From Xiphydria camelus (taxonomy: Eukaryota > Arthropoda > Insecta > Hymenoptera > Xiphydriidae), in assembly GCA_963678675.1 (NCBI GenBank), contig OY783199.1, positions 4,099,501 through 4,163,500 on the forward strand: a stretch of DNA of 64,000 nucleotides, given 5' to 3'. Positions 56,286 through 64,000 of the stretch are shown here, piece after piece. The position numbers and the translations under genes are program-made. The notes beneath the pieces are model-generated. The model made no database searches. It was not told the DNA's origin and saw only the letters and a program-made list of their open reading frames with translations. The stretch's first letter is position 1. The number at the start of each line of letters is the position of its first letter.

Positions 56286-56684
56286 CTTCCTCTTCCACCT
56301 CTCCATAAGGGACATAAGGATAAGGCTTTAAGGGACATTTCCAACGGAATGTTCTACAGAGCAGCTAGTAAAAAATATTATCAAATACATTATTCCGTTC
56401 CATATCAAAAATCCGCATCTAAAGGAACAAGGTGGACAAACACCTCTAAATGAGGAAAACAAACCAGTGTTTCTGTTCACCCCACATTATGGGGTGAAAA
56501 GAAACAGCAAGTTTTTATATTTTGTTCTGTCAAAATGGTCGATTTTCGCAAAAACGATATATGCATCGTCATCTATTAGTGTCGACCAGACTCTTCCCTA
56601 TTTTTAACTTAAAGAAAGCTTAACTGTTTTCTTGCACCGGAGTCGCAAACTACCAAAAGTGTTTCTATTGACCCCGTTCTACGG
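56281..56684 (+). mobile_element. Pogo-like transposon fragment (E2)
   Basis: The right end (complement of CCGTAGAACGGGGTCAATAG, then TA at 56685-56686) and about 130 bp inside it match E1 closely (TATATGCATCGTCATCT, AGTTAAGCTTTCTTTAA in the other orientation). The left end is missing and joined to the LINE fragment. Confidence 0.7.
56316..56453 (+). pseudogene. Pogo-like transposase N-terminal helix-turn-helix remnant (in E2)
   Basis: Encodes KALRDISNGMFYRAASKKYY, close to the psq-type helix-turn-helix of pogo/Tigger transposases (LxxALxxIxxGxxxxxAAxxY), which binds the terminal repeats. The frame ends at 56453 soon after. The N-terminal part of the same open frame is antisense LINE sequence, so the frame is a chance fusion. 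Confidence 0.7.
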
Positions 56685-56686
56685 TA

Positions 56687-57048
56687 CCACATATACAAAC
56701 TGAACCTTGGCATGCGTCTATTTATTAAGGGGCGTCTTTCATTTCTGGGGATTTTGAAAATAGCTCATAGGAATAATTCTTCAGGATGTAATTAGTTAGG
56801 ATACACCGGTACAAAATGAAAATTGCTCAGTCAGTATTCGATTCTCATTGGTTAATATTTAATGTCACCCAATAAACATCGAATTCTCACCGAGCTATCA
56901 CACAATACCTTTGCAATAGCTTAACAAAAAAAAAACGAATAGCGGACCAAAAGCGTACTTATTTACTTGCCCCTTCGACCATTCAACCATTCATACACAG
57001 ACGTAGTATACTAAGGTTCGCGCGATACATTCCGATCAGCTTCGACCA
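56687..57048. other. Unassigned AT-rich DNA
   Basis: Nothing recognised. Confidence 0.4.
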
Positions 57049-57172
57049 CGATTATCTCGCTATCTATAGAAATTTGGTCTAAGTTGATACAATACTTTTT
57101 ATAGATCGAAACGTGATCTTCAAAAAGTCTTACATCGACTTCGCACAAAAGTTCATAAGTTGCGAGATAATG
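57049..57172. repeat. Inverted-repeat family X copy X3
   Basis: CGATTATCTCGCTATCTATAG ... GTGATCTTCAAAAAG ... GTTGCGAGATAATG. Hairpin of about 124 bp sharing its centre with X1 and X2. Confidence 0.65.
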
Positions 57173-58258
57173 ACAGTCAAAACTAATCGAAATAGTATTA
57201 CTCCATCCTGCGCAAAGTCCCCTGATTTGTCCAAGTGTTTAAAATTAATATAATGCAAATGAGACGCGATACGTATGAAATCTTTCTCTGCGTAATTTCT
57301 CCACTTTAAAAACCGGAATCGGCAACCCGCGTGCGGGTCGTCCGCCAATGCAAACATATCCAACCACGCCAGGAATGCACTCGGTCTCTCGATTTTGCGT
57401 AGGATACGCGTGTAAACTTGCGTGCCCGCACTTACATATGTATACTCGTACGTACGAATCCACGCGCCGCGACACCCACGCAGGCCACTTCGCAGCGAGT
57501 CGTCTGCGCGACTGTTCAGCGCCGAGTCAAATTTTTCAGTGTCCAGCGGCGGTTGGCCGCGGTATTGGTTTCCGAAAATATGTAAATCCACTTGACCGCG
57601 CTTGTAATCTCCGCGTATATACGTCTATTTACTGGCGCGTCGGAACGTACGCGCGTGGGTTCTCGTCTCGGCAGAATCGTTCGCGCATTTTCGGGTGCGG
57701 CGCCGATAATCGTCGATTCGTCAACGAGAGAACGAGTCAGAATTCATCGACGAGACCGGAAGGGACCCTAAGGGCGATAAAATACTCGTGAAAGAGAGGG
57801 AAGGGATTACTGCAGGTTCTTAACCATGTGTGTAATTTCTTCCCCCGTCACTCTCGGACCACCCGGACGATTAAGGGCTCGAATAAAGCGCCCCTATATT
57901 TTCTAGACGCATCCCTCTGGTGTTCCCTGGAGGCGAGCCAAGAGCAGTGCAACGCAATCGAGCTGCAACAGCAGGAGACACCGGATCTACGGGAGCGAGA
58001 GTGGCAAAGACGCTTCCTCCCGCTTTTCCTCTCGCGAGAAGACCTGACCTCTATAGAAAATCGCTTCTCTTATCCTCGAGAATCTTTCGCGAATCTCGAA
58101 CGTAATAAAATTCCATTGAAATTGAAAGAGTCACATAGGCAAAAATATGAAGAAAAATTGCTATTTAAATATCGCCTTCGCGCGTTATACTTTTACGTTC
58201 ATTCCTCTGATTAGGTACACCTATATAATCCATGTAGAAATAATGTTACATTTCTCTA
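57173..58258. other. Unassigned CpG-rich DNA
   Basis: Frames of 128-153 codons on both strands without domains. Confidence 0.4.
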
Positions 58259-58510
58259 CACTAAGAGAAAAATTTCTAGTGTCAAAAGAGTGTTTTTTTT
58301 TCAATCAAAAACATGATATAATTTCAGAATCAAGCCATGGTTTTCTTCATGCAAAAAAATATTTGATGGTATTCATGATGGTATTCTCTTGAATCACACA
58401 AATATACAAATATATTCTTCGATCACAAGAATCTGAATTCTTAAAAATGTGTAAGATCATATTCTTGATTCAAAAAACAATTATTGACACTAGCAATTTT
58501 TCACTCAGTG
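58259..58510. mobile_element. MITE family B copy B5
   Basis: 252 bp between TA (58257-58258) and TA (58511-58512). Ends CACTAAGAGAAAAATTTC and AATTTTTCACTCAGTG. Interior ATAATTTCAGAATCAAGCC and TTAAAAATGTGTAAGATC are family B. Confidence 0.85.
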
Positions 58511-58512
58511 TA

Positions 58513-59757
58513 TTAGCGTTATCCCGATTGGACTCCTATCAGGCCACGCTTAGAGATTTTACGGATATTTCGTGAACTAATAGCGTCACCTTCGCAGCAG
58601 AGGACTCCCGATAAGATCCTTAACGGATCCCGCAGACGTGGCCCTAATTTTCCTGATAGGAATCCTACGATGTAAGCGTTACATTTCCAGATCATCTCCA
58701 TAAGATTCCTTACAGGAATCGTACTAAATCCTCCACCAAATCTCTACACGTGAAGTGATAAAAACTCCCAATAAATCACTTCTGTCCTCCGAAATGCATC
58801 CCCCTGCAATTTCCGACGCGTTCCTTGGACACTGGCCAAGGAAGAACCTACCTACAACGCAATTACGCACCAACTACACCCACCCGAACGAGCGTGCAGC
58901 TGCAGCAGAAGTGCAATAACAGCGCAAAACTCCGTCGCACCTTTCCTCCCATCGCTGACCGATATAGCAGCATCTCTAGTATCGCCCACCGCCTTTCATC
59001 AACGTCGCAGCGGCGCGTGCAGCGACATAAACGGCGCACGTAAGTCCGCCCCGCGCGCGTGGAATCGCCCGCAGGGGAAAAAAAAGAAACACTAAAGTGT
59101 CGCGTGGGCGAGTCCCGGCCGTGACACGGATAAACCACGCGAAGGACTAATTGCGGCATCGAATAATTGGCAGTTCGCGCCGCGCGCGTACCGATGACAA
59201 TCGAAGTGTCGTACGTATGTACGCTTGCGTGTGTGTGCGCGTACACGCGGAGAAGATACAGTCCGACCAGTCGCACTTAAACCTCTGACCCTTCCAATTG
59301 GCCGACGGATCTCTTGATCCAATGGAGAGGGCTCGTTTCGAAGGCGATCCAACGAGACAAACCGAGCGGAGCGCGACGACCAAAAATTCCTCGGGAGAAG
59401 ATTCTCGGGCGAATGTGTATAGTGGAACGCGATTCCTCTGAGAGAGCGGGGAAGAGAGACGAAGAAGGAGTCGAGATCGATCCTCTCTCGGACCAGCCGG
59501 ATAGAAATAAAGAACGGCGACGTATACCGACCGCGAGAGAGGGACGATTCCGCTCGCGAAGGAATTCCTCGGCGGTGGCGCGGTTCGCCGGGCTGAAAAA
59601 CTCGCGAAAAAGCGTCGACCGCTTTGATAATGCGCGGTCCGCGGCCTATTAATCTTCCTAACAAATTAGTGCTCGCCTAACGCGAGATAAGACTTTCTTC
59701 CCCTCATCTTCTCCTGTTTTGCTTCGCGCGTACGTACAACGTGAATTCGATTTTACT
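58513..59757. other. Unassigned CpG-rich DNA
   Basis: Minus-strand frame 59092-59664 (190 codons) overlaps a 112-codon plus frame. No domain; judged chance. Confidence 0.4.
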
Positions 59758-60113
59758 ATTAATTTTTTGTATTGCAGATTCGAAAAATTTGACAAAATTA
59801 TTTACCTTGTATTTTTACACTTTTCATTTTCCGCCCTATTTAAGCTGGAAAACGATTTTTCAAAAATCTAGTTACGTCTTCGCCCAGTAAGACTATTTCC
59901 CTCGCACTCGTTGCTTATCATAAGTGCGTCTCTCTAGCTTTTCGATGACGCAACAATCTTGTGGAAAGAAATGCACTTATAACTCAGCGAATAATTTTTG
60001 TTCAGACTGTTTCTTTTTCGTTTGCTATTGAATATGTATACGAATTACTAATTATATTTAAAAATATGAATATTTTTTGACGTTAAAACCGAATTTGCTC
60101 AGTTGCGAAGAAA
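59758..60113 (+). repeat. Dispersed repeat family V copy V3
   Basis: Uninterrupted copy, about 356 bp, matching V1 without W1 and V2 in reverse. Non-coding. Confidence 0.75.
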
Positions 60114-60726
60114 TGAACAATTTAGAACCAACGCGAAAGAGAGTTCTCATTGTGCGGTGTTAAATTTGTGGCGAATTGCAGCGATGCACCGAGCCTCTCG
60201 CCGTCTGCGTCGAGTTGAAAGTTCCATGTAAAGCGATGCACGCAATCGAGTGGGTTTTCTCCTCTTCCTCCTAATCCGAGAGGGAGAATAACGACGGATA
60301 AGGCAGCTTATCTCGCGGCTATCGGACGACATATAACGATGCACGTGAAAGAGAAGTCGTTGATCGAAGACAACCCCGCGCGTCGGTGCATTTAGATTGA
60401 ATGCCCGATAAGCGGCAGGCGAATAGGAAGGGAGAGATTCTACGTTCTGTCTCTCTCCCTCTTTTACTCTCCCTCGCCCTCTCTGTCTCTCTCTCTCTCG
60501 GTCTAGAGAAAACGGCCTTTCCGCCGCCACATTCGAACCGGGATACAAATGCGTCGTGAACCGCGTATCGGTGGGCGGGGTGTAGGCAGAACGTTTCTCC
60601 CTTTTCAAGACGAACGATTGCTCTTCCGGTATATAACAGCGACTTTGGGGGTTTCGGCTTGCGGTTTCGCGCGTGTTTTTCTTTCCTCTGCCGCGAGGAA
60701 CCGGCGACGCGGAATCGTTATTCTCC
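60114..60726. other. Unassigned DNA with CT tract
   Basis: Minus-strand frame of 206 codons (60147-60767) crosses a CT tract; no domain. Confidence 0.4.
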
Positions 60727-60835
60727 TCTGAGAGAAGAGTTTGTTTGTAATTAATAAATGTATGCACGATTAAAGAGAGAGAGAGCCGAAGAAATATTTC
60801 GTTGGATCTCTCAAGTTAATCTATGCTAATTACCA
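60727..60835. mobile_element. Degenerate family C fragment (C7)
   Basis: CTCTGAGAGAAGAGTTTG, GTAATTAATAAATGTATG and GAAATATTTCGTTGGATC resemble the family C left half with an inserted GA tract. Confidence 0.5.
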
Positions 60836-61024
60836 GAATGTCTCTTTCATTCAAACAGAAATAGAGTAACAGCTAACGAATATTTGCTTAGCCTAAACAC
60901 GGAAAAAAAACGAGCAATTTTTATTGCCTCATCCAGTAGCGCTGAAACTCGAGCTCATTATCAAGAATTTGTACAGAGGAGACTGTGCTGTGTACTGTTT
61001 ACGACAATAGGTAGAAAATGTATA

Positions 61025-61505
61025 CACTGAGACAAAAATATAGTAAATTTGACTAAATCGGCGGTTTCGAGTAGGGAATGCAGATCAAGTTACTTGGACT
61101 AATAATGGACTCGAACGGATTACAGCCTATTTCTTTCAAATAACCGTTAATTGTTATAACCAAATTTATTAGTCGGAGTAATTACACCGAGAGAACAGTT
61201 TATTTGTAGTTGATAAATGTTTGTTCGAATATGGCGAAATAAACATTTTGTTGGATCAAGTAAATATTCGTGAATTTTATTATTACGACATTTATTTGGC
61301 GTAATTAAATTCTTTAAATCAGCCGCGTTTGAATGAAATAAATACCTCATTAATCAATATTTCCCCTTGTTCTAACGAAATATTTATTTCGCCGTGTTTG
61401 AAGTTACATTTATCAATTATCAATAAACTATTTTCTCCGTGTAACTCTGCATTCTCCCACCCAGAAGCGCAGATTTAATCGAATATACCATTTTCTCTCT
61501 CAGTG
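61025..61505. mobile_element. MITE family F copy F2, split by C6
   Basis: Starts CACTGAGACAAAAATATAG after TA and ends TCTCTCTCAGTG. The outer segments match F1 (ATCAAGTTACTTGGACTAAT, CAGCCTATTTCTTTCAAAT). Confidence 0.8.
61185..61441. mobile_element. MITE family C copy C6, nested in F2
   Basis: 257 bp between TA (61183-61184) and TA (61442-61443). Ends CACCGAGAGAACAGTTTAT and ACTATTTTCTCCGTG. Clean target-site flanks. Confidence 0.9.
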
Positions 61506-61507
61506 TT

Positions 61508-63088
61508 ACGTATACTGTGACTATAAATAAACTCTTTTCTCAGTATCGGCAGGGACGACGCCACGAACGATTCGCTCAGAAAGAGAGAGGAGGAAGGAGG
61601 ACGCGAGACCTTTCAAAACATCCTAATAGCCCTGGGCACGCGCGGCATATCGCGAAGGGTTTCTCTTTCCGGGAGGTAGCCATACCACGCGAGAGAGCGA
61701 GCTAACTTCAAGGTATTCCACGGCGAACGTGAACAACGTGGGGGCGACCGGCTTTTCTTCTCCGACGAAGAAGATACTCGCGACGCGTTTCGGATATGTG
61801 TGTCGCGCCTCTGCGTGGGATCCTCGTCGGGTCGCACGTGTGAACTGACGGACGACAGAGCGACTAATTTTATTTCCCTCTCGCTTTTTCTCGCCCGCCG
61901 TCTATTTTCGTCCGATCCACTCCACCCTCCGCCGTAGGCCGAAAGCCGAAAAGCGTTGTCGCGCTTGAATATACTTGGCCCTGATCGAGATGCACCACGG
62001 TGTTCCAGGAGATACGCGCGCGTCTCTCCCGGAACACCTGGCACGACGCTGACTGAGAAAAACCGCGCGAGCTTACGACACCGCGGTAAATAGGATATTC
62101 CAAGAACGGGCGTGTGGGCGAGTCATCAACTTCTTCCTCTCCACCTTCTTTATACGCACTCGCGGAGGAGAAAAAGAATTCGAGCAGAAGCTACGGCTTT
62201 TCGGGCCTGTCGTCTCCGCGTGGGGCCCCCTCGGGTCGCACATGTGGCCCGGAGGTCGAGCGACTAATTCCATTTCCCGCCCGCCACCCCGCGACCCTCC
62301 CATCGGTCCTTTGTGCCACGCGAGAAGGAGAGCGGTTGAATCCTTTTTGCCGCAAATAAACCACGTGCCCTCTCTGCCTCGCCGATGCGCGCGCCCTGCA
62401 GCACCGCGACGCGAGGCCGAATCGGGTGGCGAGAATGGCTCGAAATAAAGCGCACGGTTCTGTTCGGCGAGCGCTCCGAGGGGTTCCGCGGTGCGCTCCC
62501 CTTTGGCCGCGTCGCACCGCCGTGGAGACTTTCGTCGGGAACGCGGTCCGAGGCTTATAAAGCATGCGGGACGACGAGAGGTGATTACGGCAGTCGCGCG
62601 TCACGCGAGCTCGTTTATCACGGGGCTATTACGCGTCATTTTACGCTCCAAAGTCTAACGAACATTAATTACTTTCCACGGATTATTAAAACTCGATGGG
62701 TTGCTAATCGATGGGACACGCAGCGGCGGATGTCGGCGATCCAGAAGGCATTTTTCACCTGATCTTCCCCCCCCCCCCCTCCCCCCTCCACTATATTCCC
62801 TGCCTCTTCGCCTCGTGCTCTACTCGCTTCACTGTCTCGGCGTGATAAATGCTGCGCTGCGCGAATTTCCACGTGGAAACAAATCGTTCTTCGCGTAGCT
62901 TCCACTCCTCGTGCCGGACACCTTTTGGCGTTCGCTCCCGCCGAGAGTTTGACTTTTACTTCGCGGAGGGGTTCCGATAAGTTTGCGGAAGTGGGGACGG
63001 AGCGACTACGGGGGTTGGAGAGACTTTGTGGTTTTCGAGGAGCAGTTGGAATTTGAGGAAGAAAATACGGAAAGCGCAGGTCTTTTTG
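61508..63088. other. Unassigned CpG-rich DNA
   Basis: A terminus-like ACTCTTTTCTCAGTAT follows F2 at about 61530-61545. Poly-C run near 62767-62781. Overlapping frames up to 143 codons, no domain. Confidence 0.45.
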
Positions 63089-63362
63089 CACCGAGAGAAA
63101 TAATTCCCAGAATCAAATAAATATTTCTGGAACCAATGACATGTGATCTTAAAAATGTTTTAAACGCAAATTCTTGGTTGGTATATATTCTTGACGCAAG
63201 ATACTTTCGTTGGGACAAGAAACTCTGCCGGCACAAAAAAAAATTACTCAAGCATATCAACTATTTTCTCGAGCGAAACAAATCATGGCTTGATCCTGGA
63301 ATTATATAATTTTTTGATTGAAGAAAATATCTTGTCAGCATCAGCAATTATTTCTCTCAGTG
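63089..63362. mobile_element. MITE family B copy B6
   Basis: 274 bp. Starts CACCGAGAGAAATAATTCC (left flank TG) and ends AATTATTTCTCTCAGTG before TA (63363-63364). Interior ATCATGGCTTGATCCTGG is family B. Confidence 0.85.
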
Positions 63363-63364
63363 TA

Positions 63365-64000
63365 ATACGCTGATTTCGCTGCGTCGCTTCATCGACTCGC
63401 ACGAAATGGTAATCAAATATCGAGTTCGATTAATTTGTCCATAAATCCCTTTGTAAAACGAAGAATCAGAGATCAATATAGAAAATTATCAGCCGACACC
63501 TTCGGTTCGTGTTTCGAACATTCTATCGGGCACCAGCTGTTGAACGAAAAGTATATCAGTATCTACCTATCTGCTTATATTTACCCTTCGATCCTTTCTA
63601 ATCTCTCTCCTTATCTCACCCCAGACGACTCCCCGGCTCTGTCTCCGATACCATTCAAGAATTAACGCTAACGGAGAGACGCCTACGTTCCGGAAACCCA
63701 ACCCGTCGATGCGTACCCGAGGTGCAGCGGAACTGGAGAAAAAAAAAAGACACCAGCCGAGACTTTTCCCGCCTGCTGCTCCAATAATCACCGACCAAAC
63801 CTGCCGCCCGGTCGCGGAGGGTTCGTGACTCTTTACGACCCTTCGGCCCCGCTTTGATCTGCCTTCGGAACCGGATACGCTCGTTAGGAGTGGCTCTCTT
63901 TTCAAAAGTAACCGAGCCGTACTCCGCACAACAAGTGCATTCATACAGATAACCCACACAGTCGACGAGACGCTCGGCTAGGAGCCCTCCTCTCTCTCCT
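63365..64000. other. Unassigned DNA to window end
   Basis: Frames at 63567-63959 (minus strand, 130 codons) without domain. Nothing recognised. Confidence 0.4.

Noticed and set aside
1..64000. tRNA, rRNA or CRISPR array
   Set aside because: I looked for GGTTCGAATCC-type T-arm motifs and regularly spaced repeats; none had the needed structure. The direct repeats present are MITEs or simple repeats.

Overview
The window looks like animal nuclear DNA, most probably from a hymenopteran insect (the CpG-rich unique DNA mixed with AT-rich, TA-flanked foldback elements is what I would expect of an ant or bee; this is inference, with no species marker). There is no operon-like gene packing. I can support only one host gene: a very large minus-strand coding exon at about 48777-52469, with a splice donor at its 3' end and a candidate acceptor 5' of its start. 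It encodes at least 1231 residues of mostly disordered protein. The rest of the gene must lie at lower coordinates, so much or all of positions 1-48776 may be its intron, but I could not identify further exons.

The remaining DNA is a mosaic of (i) CpG-rich, apparently non-coding sequence with simple repeats (GA, CT, CA, poly-C) and (ii) about fifty short non-autonomous mobile elements or pieces of them. Most are 190-290 bp, are inverted repeats over nearly their whole length, are flanked by the dinucleotide TA, and end in variants of CACTGAGAAA...TTTCTCAGTG (also CACCGAGA or CACAGAGA). I named families by interior sequence: A, B, C, D, F, G, I, J, K, M, N, O, Q, R, S and BB. TA target sites and these features fit Tc1/mariner-type (IS630) MITEs; no transposase for them is present here.

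Other mobile sequences are a decayed pogo-like transposon family E (two copies, each with a short remnant of a psq-type helix-turn-helix and termini starting CCGTAGAAC), a LINE 3' fragment with a reverse-transcriptase C-terminal motif, a 707-bp element U1 with about 120-bp near-identical inverted repeats, a 240-bp palindrome T1, and dispersed repeats V, X and Y.

Layout: 1-4380 has elements B7, D1 with E1 inside, F1, C1 and B1; 4380-12500 is CpG-rich DNA with repeats V1/W1, I1, A1, Y1, F3 and a diverged tandem duplication near 10 kb; 12500-25000 alternates CpG-rich DNA with elements A2, BB, K1, B2, A3, M/N, O1, X1, G2/H1/I2, I3 and J1; 25000-27000 has a tandemly duplicated TATA-containing segment and U1; 27000-48700 is long intron-like or intergenic DNA with scattered elements; 48777-52813 is the host exon; 52814-64000 is upstream DNA with S1, Y3, A8/D2, LINE/E2, X3, B5, V3, F2/C6 and B6.

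Many elements are inserted inside others (E1 in D1, D2 in A8, A7 in C5, C6 in F2, G1 in B4, H1 in G2, N1 in M1, K1 in BB3, W1 in V1), which gives a relative order of activity, F before C before A before D before E. That nested history, and the sharing of one short terminus by many unrelated foldback interiors, is the most interesting structure in the window.
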